From: Arcuatula senhousia
Lineage: Eukaryota > Mollusca > Bivalvia > Mytilida > Mytilidae
Direction of reading: 5' to 3'
Assembly: GCA_963971305.1 (NCBI GenBank)
Contig: OZ020305.1
Coordinates: 7,163,001-7,227,000, forward strand
Length of the DNA stretch: 64,000 bases
Below, piece after piece: positions 46,101 to 57,033 of the stretch. The position numbers and the translations under genes are program-made. The notes below the pieces were generated by a model, which saw only the letters and a program-made list of their open reading frames with translations, searched no databases and had not been told where the DNA came from. Position 1 is the first letter of the stretch. The number at the start of each line of letters is the position of its first letter.

Positions 46101-47014
46101 ATACAACAGAAAGCAAAAAGTCTGAGAAAGAGAAAGGTAAAAATAGAAAAGAAAAAGAAAGAAAGCATGAACATAAAGAAAAGAAACATTCTTCAAAAGA
46201 CAAATTGAAGCATGAATCTCCTAAAGAAAAGCCATCAGTTGATGTTAAATCAAAGTTGAAAGAGGAAGACAAGAAAGTAAACAGCCCATCTTCTTCATCT
46301 AAAGAAAGAGAAAGTAAAAATAAAGACATTAAAGATAGAGGAACTGATGATTTTTCTAAGTCTTTGGACAAAATAGCTAAAGAAAAAGAAAGGGCTGCTA
46401 AGGAGGCAAGAGTGAGAGAAATCTCAAAGAAAATCTTACAGGAGGGTAAAACTTCCTCAAAAGAAAACAGAAATAAAGAGAATGATGATAAGGCTAAATC
46501 TACAAAGCATTCTGCCACTAGTATGAAAGATTCAAGGAAAAAGGAAGGGCTTGAATGTAACATTAAGAAAAATGAATCTCCAGTGACCGGTGATAGTCTA
46601 TCTGATTCTAATATTAAGAATGAAAATGTGAAGAAGGAGGCTGAAGAAAAATACCCAAAGACGGGAAACATCTTAAAAGAAACAAACACTGATTCAAAAA
46701 TTAACACTCTTGAAGAAAAAGTTTCAACAAAACCTGAGGTGAAGATGGAAGAAAATGGTTTTGACATTGACGAAGAAGAAGATCTGGGTGTTGCTCCAAA
46801 TGGTGAAGATCTGGCATCACTGTTAGAGCTTCATGCCAAACTTGAGAAAATTCAAGATGCCATGGTCCTCGAGCAGGTGGTTTTGACCATACAGGAAACA
46901 GGCTTGTACAACGTAGGGGAGAAAACTTTTGATTTTGATCTTTGTGCTTTGGATAGTACAACTGTGAGACAAATAGAAAATTTTATCAGTAATAATACAG
47001 TCGCTGCAGTGTGA
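40183..47014 (+). CDS. MLLT3: AF9/ENL-type YEATS protein (MLLT1/MLLT3 orthologue)
   Basis: Five exons (40183-40194, 41855-42032, 42697-42920, 43467-43586, 44351-47014) give about 1065 residues. Residues 5-138 form the YEATS domain, which reads acetyl- or crotonyl-lysine on histone H3: [35 protein letters not shown] (His55, Ser57, Phe58) and ESGYAGF (Gly76, Tyr77, Ala78). Human AF9 Phe28 is Tyr27 here. Residues 179-990 are low-complexity Ser/Lys/Glu with PPKKQKR and KKKRK basic clusters and an acidic [13 protein letters not shown] patch. Residues 996-1065 ([15 protein letters not shown] to [19 protein letters not shown]) are the AHD that recruits AF4, DOT1L or CBX8 in the super elongation complex. 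Human AF9 and ENL are 568 and 559 residues, so this linker is greatly enlarged. Splice phases agree. It is co-orthologous to MLLT1 and MLLT3, so the symbol is approximate. Confidence 0.93.
41855..42032 (+). CDS. MLLT3: YEATS gene exon 2
   Basis: Encodes [13 protein letters not shown] to SFPHPRR and one base. The acceptor is a long T-run then CAG. Donor G/GTAAGA, phase 1. Confidence 0.94.
42697..42920 (+). CDS. MLLT3: YEATS gene exon 3
   Basis: Encodes [17 protein letters not shown] through [17 protein letters not shown] to KKLLKAGG, the rest of the YEATS fold. Acceptor TTTACAG, donor GGG/GTAGGT, phase 0. Confidence 0.94.
43467..43586 (+). CDS. MLLT3: YEATS gene exon 4
   Basis: Encodes 40 residues, [14 protein letters not shown] to [10 protein letters not shown]. 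Acceptor ATTGTAG, donor AATAAA/GTAGGC. Its last 16 nt form the start of the downstream 38-bp array. Confidence 0.85.
43571..43808 (+). repeat. 38-bp tandem array built on a splice donor
   Basis: Units begin at 43571, 43609, 43647, 43685, 43723 and 43761, with a partial one at 43799. Unit: AAAACATCGTAATAAA, GTAGGCACATTGTC, then 8 variable bases. The first 16 nt are exon 4 coding sequence, so each unit repeats an AATAAA/GTAGGC donor (43587, 43625, 43663, 43701, 43739 and 43777; the fourth reads AATAAT). Confidence 0.97.
44351..47014 (+). CDS. MLLT3: YEATS gene exon 5 (terminal)
   Basis: Encodes 887 residues from [12 protein letters not shown] to the AHD and VAAV, then TGA. The acceptor is CATTTAAG. 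Long stretches are Lys/Glu/Ser-rich. The open antisense frames here (for example 46767-45814) are shadows of this composition. Confidence 0.94.
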   Translation, partial: DEDKEKKSKPSSTPSSDKPASVPNPISSDSKKHKNSTPKDKHVSSKSLKRPSDVSDEQPPKKQKRSSSVSSTHSEDHVKVKASNSDGSKHSKHKDRKSLPSNVASLHEKKVTSTSDLKSTPYHGSKKEHVSKVDSKEKTKVKDITFKRDDSLSRQEDIRKSHTKPDLNSSLSKKDKELFRARKNSSEAPTKKKRKLSESSSGSSSSGESDSNSSSGSSSSSDSDSDNEDEIKKEIPAIDMGHDSGNDTDIFEEDTVSSRERQTPVAEYMSAVTSEALSRPRAEALNDILKQLGDNDDDSDSDIDAFTSDIMSQSKPFTKSSPSSVKSSSSVRSSASRRVESPSFLSSKSSPITATHKSSKHHNSSESSKSKTSHSEKSHKHSKHLSAPDRPSTPSEKSSKPSTPSSQKSSISPPPQHKSSAPSPLSTSAHKSSGKSSHHSSSKSSSSKKSSEHGNKKSEKLSDEKSIQKKVKSDIEKEDKKSTDSPKDQKISKSSKHRDKGSEKKSKERKSESKEKEVKVKNENKESSKPSKENKEKDVKVKVETKEKDAKYRSDTKDKEQKTKSDNIEKDIKIKTENKEVEKDTTESKKSEKEKGKNRKEKERKHEHKEKKHSSKDKLKHESPKEKPSVDVKSKLKEEDKKVNSPSSSSKERESKNKDIKDRGTDDFSKSLDKIAKEKERAAKEARVREISKKILQEGKTSSKENRNKENDDKAKSTKHSATSMKDSRKKEGLECNIKKNESPVTGDSLSDSNIKNENVKKEAEEKYPKTGNILKETNTDSKINTLEEKVSTKPEVKMEENGFDIDEEEDLGVAPNGEDLASLLELHAKLEKIQDAMVLEQVVLTIQETGLYNVGEKTFDFDLCALDSTTVRQIENFISNNTVAAV

Positions 47015-48600
47015 ATGCTTGTCAATGATAACGTCATAACAGAAATTATTAGTCATGTCATCTAAAGCTAATAAATTGTAGAAAAGGACAGAACTTATGA
47101 TTTTAATTCTGAGTATTAAGTTAACACATTCAACATTAGAGCAATTTTGAAGAATAGTTACATACATGTACATGTATGCAGCAAGTAACACACCCCCTAC
47201 ACTGCTGTTATAATCATATTTCCATTGTTGGCATTTTTTTTCAACATTACCGGTTATTATTAATATGCAACTGTTGAAAACATAAGCCTGTAAATTAATG
47301 GTCTAACTACAGTACTGCTTTATGTAATTTTTGATACATGAGGAACATGTGCATTTATGTAAAGTGTACTAAAAAAATACGTAATGTACTAAGAAATGTT
47401 AAAATTGTAAACCAATTCATTGTTTGTTTAATTCAGTTGCAATGTATACATGTTAAAGTTCAGTCTTGTTATGAACTTATCAAATCATGTATAAGGTTAA
47501 TTTTCTTTTTCTATTAATAATATTCACGGTTTTTGATAACTTATTTTTGTACTCATCTGTTTGGTCAAAACAAAACCATATATTTGAACCAATAAATCTT
47601 ACTGCTATAATGATAGCATATTTTTGATGTCGGAGATGTTTTATTTGATCACATGTACAATGTCTATATAAGAAGGAAAAAGTTTTGGACATTCAAATTT
47701 TTGTTTTCATGATAAAATTGTGGACCAATTATATTTATTTAATCTATATTGTAATATTACACCATTTTGTTATTGTTTGACAAAATATTTACAGTTAAGG
47801 AAATAACTTTCAGTCTGACGTATTTCACTCAATATAAAGCATTCTTAAGCAAAATGGTTGTTTTCTTTTCATCGTTAATGTTATTATAATAAAATCAGCA
47901 TTAATAGTGCTTTTGTACTTAATACACAAGTCAAAGATTGACATTTGTAATGTTGTTCTGGTTAGTGTTGGACATATGTTGTATATGTAATTTTATTTTT
48001 GATGACAAATTGTTTATGTTCAAATATTTCAGTTTCAATCAAATCATGTAAAACTTTGAAAGTCAAGGTCACAAGACAAATTCAATAATTGTACATGAAA
48101 AACAAATAATTTATGTTTTTGAAAGCATTCTTTTAAATCTCTTATTTATAAAACCTTGCTGCATAGAGAGTTAAAGTTTACCGTTATTGTTAAAGTGTCA
48201 TATATATGATGTGCCAAATAGTTTGGACCTAGTCTTCAGTGAAATGTCTGCCTATAACTGTTCCCGAGTGGATTCATTAAAATACAAACATGTCCCCAGG
48301 CCCATAGATTTATGATGAATTTTTAAGCAAATGCCTTTTATGTTTAAAGCTCCTTGTACACATTTTGTATAAAAATATTGGGCATTTTTCTAAGTTTTCA
48401 AGCTTTATATCATCAGTTGCACACATTTTACTGAAGAGATGGTCATGTTGGTTTTCCCATTTATTTGTTACATTGTCAAATTATATACAATGAATATAAA
48501 GACCAAACTTGTTGATATATGGTTATGATACAAAGAGAATGTCTTGACCCTATCTGTTTACATATATATGTATATTTGGTTATGATACTAAGCGCCAAAC
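47015..48600 (+). other. Probable 3' UTR of the YEATS gene
   Basis: AATAAA occurs at 47070-47075, 47591-47596 and 47888-47893, giving several possible transcript ends. Otherwise AT-rich with no coding frame. Confidence 0.5.
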
Positions 48601-48634
48601 CTTGAAGTTGATCATGTGCACTGATTTCAAAATA

Positions 48635-48911
48635 AGGGAGTGACCATTTTATTTTTATGGGGGTCTATGGTGAAATTTGAAATAAAAAGGCAGGATGGCA
48701 AAAATCCAGAAATAAAAAGGCAGGATGGCAAAATTCAGAAATAAAAAGGCAGGACAGTGCTATGAGTAAAAAAAGGCAGGATGGTATTTTTGGCTGAAAA
48801 ATTTGTAGTTGCAAAAAACTATCTAGGCTCGACTTTTTCTGAAAATAAAAAGGCAGGACGAAGAAAATATCCATAGCCCCTCCCCCCATAAAAATCAAAT
48901 GGTTGCTCCCT
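48635..48911. mobile_element. 277-bp MITE with 5-bp target duplication
   Basis: The ends AGGGAGTGACCATTTTATTT and AAATGGTTGCTCCCT belong to inverted repeats of about 36-40 bp with mismatches. AAATA flanks both sides (48630-48634 and 48912-48916). The interior has three to four AAATAAAAAGGCAGGATGG units of about 30 bp. Confidence 0.8.
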
Positions 48912-48916
48912 AAATA

Positions 48917-49680
48917 AATGTTGATTATAATTTTAATAGAAATCTTTATTGTTCTTTTATTTTTATCAATGCTAGAACAGAGCATTTTTTTTTCCCATCA
49001 AACCACTTTCTTAGGTGTTCTCCTTATATAAATTGTACTTGTGTTATAATTTTTTATGCACACTTCGAGTTGCTTTCCATTCCATTTAATCAAAGCCAAA
49101 ATGGTCAGGGGTACTTATATAACTAGATATTGTCTATTTTGGGGAGATTAAGCAAAAGCTATATATAATATGTAGACTTTAGGACAATGGGTTGATGACA
49201 ACATTTAGGCACAAAAAGTACAACCAAAATACAATGTGACTAAGTATTTCAATTGACCAACACATTTAATCAATTCATGTCCATTTAATCAAACCTTTCA
49301 TGTTTATCTCCCAGATATAGCTTAATTCACACTGCATGGGAGTAAAGCAATAATTAACAGAATTCCAATGCAACTTAGATATATACAAATGTATCTAGCT
49401 TGATCACTGCTGGCATTCCATACACATGTAAATGTCATTCATGTAGGTTTTCTGGATTTGCTAAGAGATGTATTTAATTTTGAGTATTTCCTCTAGAAAT
49501 AACCTTTAAATAAGATAAGTGTTGGAAAGTTTTTATAATCTTTTAAGAAGTATTTTCCTAAAACTTGCTAATCTAACTAATATAGTCTAGGAATAAAAAA
49601 AAATCTAGAAATTTATTTACATTTGCAAATACTACATGTAACAGTATTATGAAACTGGTAATAGCTGAATTCATTCCATA
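48917..49680. other. No gene recognised
   Basis: AT-rich, with no recognisable frame or repeat boundary. Confidence 0.45.
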
Positions 49681-49880
49681 TACTGTGGATTCGTTTATGT
49701 TGGTGGGTACCAATTTTTTTGGTTTTCAGAAAATTGATGAGCTAGTGGATTTTTGAATTTGAAGTTTTGAAGTCTGCAGGTAACACATCAATATTAAATT
49801 TCCTTTCTGTGGGTCAAGGCCCCTCATGAAAACCACGAAAATTGATACCGCACAAATAATAATTAAAACCACAATAATGA
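49681..49880. mobile_element. Diverged MITE
   Basis: TACTGTGGATTCGTTTATGT and GGGTACCAATTTTTTTGG on the left face CACGAAAATTGATACC and AAACCACAATAAT on the right in inverted order, with many mismatches. Confidence 0.55.
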
Positions 49881-51424
49881 AGTACATGAAATAATATGTC
49901 TACTCGGATTTCATAAATCTTTTTCTCAAATTTTAAGAAACTGCTTCTTTAAGTGTTGTGATTGGCTGTTTAGTGGAGCGGATAAACTTGATTTTTCACC
50001 AAAATATTTCACATCGTGATAAAAGCATGAAACTTTGTACAAACATTCTTCAATATATAGTGGTTCAGAATTCATAGTTGGCCATCTTGATTTCCGCCAT
50101 TTTCAAGATGGCTGCCACGAAATTAAAATGGCGCCAGTTTATTATTATCTTTTATGTGTAACTACCTTTTTGTTTAGAAATTTGTTGTTTTTATTGTTCA
50201 AGTAACACTTATATTAAAAAACAGATGATAATTGTTAGGTTAATAAATTTATTTGTTAGTGCGCATGCGCAAGAACTGTCAAAAATATAAATATTCCTGT
50301 TTTCCAAGCCGTGAGTCGCCTTTTAACTTGACTTTTCAGCAAAATATTTCGCATCGTGAAAAAGGCATGAAGTTTTGTACAAACATTTGTTAACAGACAT
50401 AATGGTCTATCAAGACAGTGTTTTGTACCACATACATGTAGATGCATATATAATGGTTAAGAATTCATAGATGATCATCGCGAAATTAAAATATCAACAT
50501 TTCTTTATAATCTTGTATGCATATTTACTTGGTTTTTTTTTAAATTTCTTGTTCTTATTGGACATAGAAATGATAAATGTAAGATTTTTAAAAATTATTT
50601 GGTAGTGTGCGTGCACAATATACCGTCGATAGTATGAATATTCCTGTTTTCCAAGCTGATAGTTGCCTTTAACTTCATTTTTACCAAAAATATTTCATAT
50701 CGTGATAAAAGAAGCAGAGGTACATGTACCAATGGGGCATTCGAATGTTAAAGTCTCCTTTTCCAAGCTTTAAGTTCCCTTTAATACTTAAATATGTGGA
50801 ATTTATTTCTGACACTAAAAATATCCTATTACATCCTATATAAGGCTTCCTTGTCATAATGCTACTATCAGAGACAATATAATGATGTACAATGCTAATT
50901 TACATGTAAGACCAAATAAAGATTGATGTCCTTTTACATTATATCGTGGTGGTGACTGACTACTTTGGCCCCTGCTCACAAAAAACCTATTAAAACTCGC
51001 AATACAATAACAGCTTTTTAACTTAAACTCATAAATATTTGAGTATTTTGTAAATACAATGATTTTGTCAAAAGTTGTGTTTTGTTCACGAAGTCCAGAA
51101 TACATGCCATGTAAAACACTAAAAAATACGAAAGTGAACTAAGAAAAATAAGATAAACCAGTTGTCCCACTGAAGTTTAGTGTAACTATACAACAAAATC
51201 GATATGTAAATTGACGAATGTATCTTTTGTTCGTGACATTGCGTTCAAACCAATAAATCGTTTTAAGAACTAATAATGGTTCTGGTTTGGCTTGGCAAAT
51301 GGGAAGCTGAGAATTTAGAATCTGTATTATTGATTTTTTTTTTTTAAGAAACCCTACAGCACTTGTGTAGTTTGAAAAATCTCGACTTAAGTTCTTCACC
51401 CTACACAACACTTCTTGTTGACAT

Positions 51425-51660
51425 GTATGACTAGTAATGTACTAGTTACTTTGAATAAAATGTATGACTAGTAATGTACTAGTTACGATGAGTAAAATGT
51501 ATGACTAGTAATGTACTAGTTACTCTGAGTAAAATATATGACTAGTAATGCACTAGTTACTCTGAGTCAAATGTATGACTAGTAATGTACTAGCTACTCT
51601 AAATAAAATGTATGACAAGTAATGTACCAGTTACTCTGAGTAAAATGTATAACTAGTAAT
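51425..51660. repeat. 37-bp minisatellite, 6.4 copies
   Basis: Units start at 51425, 51462, 51499, 51536, 51573, 51610 and 51647 (partial). Most contain the palindrome ACTAGT twice, around AATGT. Confidence 0.95.
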
Positions 51661-51899
51661 ATTATATTCAAATATTGACCTTACAGGTGACACTTTTCTA
51701 AACATACCATGTATCAGTCCTACATTAAACCTCATGAAACCCAAAAGGTCAGTCTCACAAAAATCACTTTTATGTCGGTAATGTCACAATAAGCTTTTAC
51801 AATATTTTGCATTTTTCAAAGTAATAAAACATAGATGAAAATTAAAATTCATACCTTGATTTACGATTTAATATCAATATAATGCGCATGATTAAAACT

Positions 51900-52390
51900 T
51901 GAAGGTGTTGCACTAAGCTTGCTTGGTATACCCCACTTGACCATTCGAAAACAGAAATAGGACGCCGGACTGACCTACAGGAATGAGGAGGCACGTTGCA
52001 ACTCCTCATACTAAAGTTCTATACCAAATTTGGAATCAAAGCCTTTAGTAGAAACCACCAAATCTTACGAAAATTGTCATCATTTTCCTTAAAAAGTCTA
52101 AGCCGGCTCGGAAAACAGGAAGCAGATGTGATACTGGCCTGAAAAGGTGTGGAACGATACAACTCATCATGCTTAAGCTGTGTACAATATATAAAAAGCA
52201 GAGGTACCAATGGGGTATCCGAATGTCAAAAGTCCGAAAGGGCAGAGACAACACCTGGTCCAGTAAACACCAATAAGAACGGTTAGTTCCTTCAGAAAAA
52301 GCCCCAAAATTTGTTTTGAAAGTTTCTTATAGACAGTCAGATGGACGGACAGACGGACAAGATGATTGCAATATATCACATTCTCTTACG
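51900..52390. repeat. Dispersed repeat fragment
   Basis: AAAAAGTCTAAGCCGGCTCG (52092) and GAGGTACCAATGGGGTATCC (52201) match segments near 37210, 50735, 60945 and 61510 in either orientation. A GACGGACAGACGGACA run lies near 52332. No coding frame. Confidence 0.5.
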
Positions 52391-53049
52391 AATGGGGTTA
52401 TAATTACTGAACATTCATCTTTGAGTCTTATTCAAGCTCCTGTAGCACTAATTAAAAGTTCATATTTCATATAATCTGGCATATTGTACAAAAGGATTAT
52501 AAATGCCATAATTTAAAATTTTACGACAGCCATCTTGAAAATGGCTGTTATGGATATCTTAAACTGTCTTATTTTATTAAAATTAATACGAATGCTGAAA
52601 ATATATTCCTTTACAACTTCTTTTCACATTTTTGTGTACACAAAAACTGTACACACAAAACTATAAACAATTCGTAGCTCAAAATGTAATATATTTGTAT
52701 TATAATACCGCAATTATGGCAAAATTTAGCGCATGCACAGCTGTTAATATTCAAAATAACTTAACATATATATCTGTTACCTTATATAATCTTCAAAACA
52801 TGAATAAATAGTTCAAATAGAAAAAATACAGTCATGACAGTTATAGCCATGAATTGTATACAAAAGAATAAGAAGAAATTACGCCATTTTGAATTTTAAT
52901 GGCGGCCATCTTGAAAACGGCAGAAATTGAAATGGCCAACGATCTTATCTTAATGTTGATTACTTAAGGCACCATCATACCAAATTCCATGCTTTTATCA
53001 CAAAGTGAAATATTTTACCCTATATCCGCTCCACTAGTTACTTTGTGCT

Positions 53050-54660
53050 TTGAGGAGTTATTTTAGTCTTTTAGAATTTAAAAAAAAACCCACAAATATG
53101 GCATTCAATGCTAAAGACAAACTCCTTTAACAAAAGTTTTTAATCTTTGTTTTTGTTGCTTCTAAATGTTGTATTGAAACCTTATTGTCTATTATTGTAT
53201 CTGCTTATTCCCAATTTCACAAATTGTTCTAGAATATACTGCATGTAGTAGTCGCACACTAAATATTGTTTAGATAATCTTTTTATAATATATTGCTTAA
53301 TCATCACAAGACAGCAAAGAATATTTTGGAATATAGTACATGTAGGTTCAAAATTTTATTTAATCTAAAACTAAATTGCAAAAAGGATGGAATTCTTGGT
53401 ATCATTTGAGTCATTATTGGAAATTTGAGATAACAAAAACTTTGCTAAGGGGATTATCTCCCTTACCTGACCCTCCTACAGTAGACTTGTATTTCAAGTT
53501 CATTGTTGTTCTTACATTGGTTTTGTTTCAATATAATCATGATAATAGAAAGGTAACAACTGCCATGCTGTACATTATGAGTTTAGTCTATATGTTTAAA
53601 TGTTATTTTCATGCTTTATAGCCTATACATATAATGCTTTTTAGGATTGTTTCCATTATATGCTATACTATTATGAGGATTGGTGCCTTTGTATTTTTTT
53701 GTGCTTGTATCTTATTACGGTAATGATATGTACATGTATATTTTCCCTTTCTAAGAATTATTTCATTGAGACATGCAGGGAAATCCTGGCAAAATTTTGG
53801 GATATCACTTCCAGTTAATGCATATGCAAATTTATGAATGCTTCCAATTTTGAAACTTTTCACGTTCATAATAACAAAAATAAGATTTTAAAATGATGCT
53901 TAACTACAGTCTGAACAAACATGTACAGTAATACATTATAAATTCTGTACTATGGAGAAAAGAGGATATGTGCATTCACATATATTTCTAATGTTAAATA
54001 TTCCTAAACCTATTGGTCCTATCTTTGTAACCATACCAACAACTGGTTTTATGAGTTATTGATTCTGTTAATATTGCAATAGCATTGTTTTTTAAATGCA
54101 AATTGATGTTTGCAGACTTTGTGTACTTTTTATTTGACTTGTTATTTTATATTCACTGTTTTTATAATGATCTCTTTTTAATCATGACATTTGTATATTA
54201 TTCATTTCATAATTTATTTTACTCACAGGTTGTAAGGCATTCATTTGTGATTATCTGACAGATAAAAAATTTTTGCACAAGTAAAGTTTTAAAAAATTCT
54301 CTTCTTTGGGAATTGTTATTTTCTATTGGTAATATATGCACAATTGTTATGAAAATAGAAATGCATATGAAGAGATTCATTTTTAGTAGGTTTAATCGAA
54401 CTTTAATTAGTTGCTTATAGCACCAGAGTATGTCTTCAGTTTTACTACCTATGATACCAAAATTAACTAATAGAAGTGTTTTCATCTGTCCTACCACTCT
54501 TGTATAAAGCTCTAAAATGCCTACTTTCTGTATACAATTTATGCATAAACTTTTTGAATGGGTCTTTCGTTAATAATTCTGGGATTTGTAATAAATCTTC
54601 TGTATTGTATTTTTAGTCTTGGGCCAATGTAAGACGACAAGCAGCCACCTCTGGTCATGT
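53050..54660. other. No gene recognised
   Basis: Unassigned AT-rich DNA, short frames only. Confidence 0.45.
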
Positions 54661-54663
54661 GGA

Positions 54664-55140
54664 AAACTGCTGGTTATTTTTAACAATTCTGCAATGCTAA
54701 CTGTACCTCTAGCTCTAACGATTTTCAAGATATAGTCCAAAAACTGAAAAATGGTAAATTTTGATGATTAAAGGGCAATAACTCCTATAAGGAGTCGTTT
54801 CACAACTTCGACCCAATGAAGAGATTTGTAGAGCTTTTGATGCTGAACAAGATAGGTTGCTTCGGATTTTCTCTATCTCTTATACTTTTCGAGTTATAAG
54901 CCAGAAACAATGGTCTGACCCCCCTGTTCTATTTTTAGCAACGGCGGCCATGTTGGTTTGTCGACATGTATATAATTCACAAACTTGGTAGAGGACATCC
55001 TAAAGATCAAGTATACCAAGTTTCAATGCAATCCCTTCAGTGGTTTCAGAGAAGAAGATCTTTGAAGAAAAGTTAACGGACGGACGACGGACGCTTAACG
55101 ATGACAATAGCTCACATGACCCTTCGGGTCAGGTGAGCTA
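54664..55140 (+). mobile_element. Family 1-like element, forward orientation
   Basis: The right end GGGTCAGGTGAGCTA (to 55140) abuts AAAATGATTTCAGGG. The body is the inverted counterpart of the units at 57037-58440 (AAAGGGCAATAACTCCTATA; CTGACCCCCCTGTTCTATTT). Left limit approximate. Confidence 0.55.
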
Positions 55141-55207
55141 AAAATGATTTCAGGGTCTAAATTGTCAGATCAGCCGTTTAAGAGTTATTCCCCTTTAACT
55201 GTTTTTT

Positions 55208-57033
55208 AGCTCACCTGGACCGAAGGTCCATGTGAGCTATTACCATCACTTGGCGTCCGTCGTCGTCGTCGTCTGTCGTCGTCGTCGTCGTCTGTTAACA
55301 ATTTTTCAAAAATCTTCTCCTCTGAAACTACCAAACAGAATTTAATGAAACTTGGTATGAATGATCCTTAGGGTGTCCTGCACCAAACTTGTGTTTTGAT
55401 TTTTGATCCGTTAAAAAACATGGCCGCCGTTACTAAAAATAGACTAGGGGGGTCAGACTACTGTTTTTGGCTTATAAATCAAAAAGTGTAAGAGATAGAG
55501 GAAATCTGAGGCCACGCTACTGATTCAGCATCAAAAGCTGTACAAAAGTCTCCATTTGGTCAAAGTTGTCAGATGACCCCTTATAGGGGTTACAGCCCCT
55601 TGAAGGTGAAAAATAGCATTTTTTCATGTTTTTGGCCTACAGAATGAAAACTATTGCAGATAGAGATTAGCTGTTGCTTGCTTAAATGTTCAGCTCATTT
55701 AACTCTACAAAAGTCTCTATAGGGTCGAAGTTGTCAGATGACCTCTTATAGGGGTTACGGCCCCTTAAAGGTGAAAAATAGCCATTTTTCATGTTTTTGG
55801 CCTACAGAATGAAAACTATTGCAGATAGAGATTAGCTGTTGCTTGCTTAAATGTTTAGCTCATTTAGCTCTACAAAAGTCTCCATAGGGTCGAAGTTGTC
55901 AGATAACCCCTTATAGGGGTTACGGCCCCTGTAAAATAGCGTTTTTTCATGTTTTTGTCCTACAGAATGAAAACTATTGCAGATAGAGATTAGCTGTTGC
56001 TTGCTTAAATGTTCAGCTCATTTAGCTCTACAAAATTTTCCATAGGGTTGAAGTTGTCAGATGATCCCTTATAGGGGTTACGGCCCCTGAAAAATAGCGA
56101 TTTTTCATGTTTTTGGCCTACAGAATGAAAACTATTGCAGATAGAGATTAGCTGTTGCTTGCCTAAATGTTCAGCTCATTTAGCTTTACAAAATTCTTCA
56201 TAGGGTCGAAGTTGTCAGATGACCCGTTATAGGGATTACGGCCCCTGAAAAATAGAGATTTTCATGTTTTTGTCCTACAAAATGAAGACTATTGGAGATA
56301 GAGATTAGCTGTTGCTTGCTTAAATGTTCAGCTCATTTAGCTCTACAAAATTCTCCATAGGGTCGAAGTTGTCAGATGAATACTTATAGGCGTTACGGCC
56401 CCTGAAAAATAAAGATTTTTCATGTTTTTGGCCTACAGAATGAAAACTATTGCAGATAGAAGATTAGCTGTTGCTTGCTTAAATGTTCAGCTCATTTAGC
56501 TCTACAAAATTCTCCATAGGGTCGAAGTTGTCAGATGACCCCTTATAGGGGTTACGGCCCCTGAAAAATAGCGATTTTTCATGTTTTTTGCCTACAGAAT
56601 GAAAACTATTGCAGATAGAGATTAGCTGTTGCTTGCTTAAATGTTCAGCTCATTTAGCTCTACAAAATTTTCCATAGGGTCGAAGTTGTCAGGTGACCTC
56701 TTATAGGGGTTACGGCCTCTGAAAAAGCGATTTTTCATGTTTTTGGCCTACAGAATGAAAACTATTGCAGATAGAGATTAGCTGTTGCTTGCTTAAATGT
56801 TCAGCTCATTTAGCTCTACAAAAGTCTACATAGGGTGGAAGTTGTCAGATGACTTCTTATAGGGGTTATGGCCCCTTATAGGTGAAAAATGGTGTTTTTG
56901 GCCTATAGAATGAAAACTATTGCAGGTAGAGAAAAGCTGTTGCTTGCTTAAATGTTCAGCCCATTTAGCTCTACAAAAGTATAGGGACAACATCAAGACC
57001 AGGTGAGCGATTCAGGCTCCTGGGAGCCTCTTG
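55208..57033 (-). mobile_element. Family 1 element, nested, with about 10 units
   Basis: The left end AGCTCACCTGGACC (55208) and the right end CCAGGTGAGCGATTCAGG, then the CTCCTGGGAG hairpin and CCTCTTG (57033), sit inside a T-run. Roughly ten units of about 150-155 bp each carry GAAAACTATTGCAGATAGAG and TTATAGGGGTTACGGCCCCT. CGTCGTCGTCGTC runs lie near the left end. No coding frame. Boundaries are supported by the empty site at 57463-57540. Confidence 0.8.

Larger units (their letters stand above)
49970..53045. repeat. Long diverged inverted repeats about 2.7 kb apart
   Basis: 49970-50145 (AGTGGAGCGGATAAAC, AAAATATTTCAC, GTGATAAAAGCATG, TTTTCAAGATGGC) matches the reverse complement of 52870-53045 in the same order. 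Partial direct copies lie at 50330-50390 and 50690-50720. It may be a large foldback or two inverted copies of one family. Confidence 0.65.

Noticed and set aside
45814..46767. 317-codon open frame on the minus strand
   Set aside because: It is the antisense of the Lys/Glu/Ser-rich exon of the YEATS gene. Its Phe/Leu/Ser composition is the mirror of that low complexity, and the plus-strand frame has a clear domain at its end.
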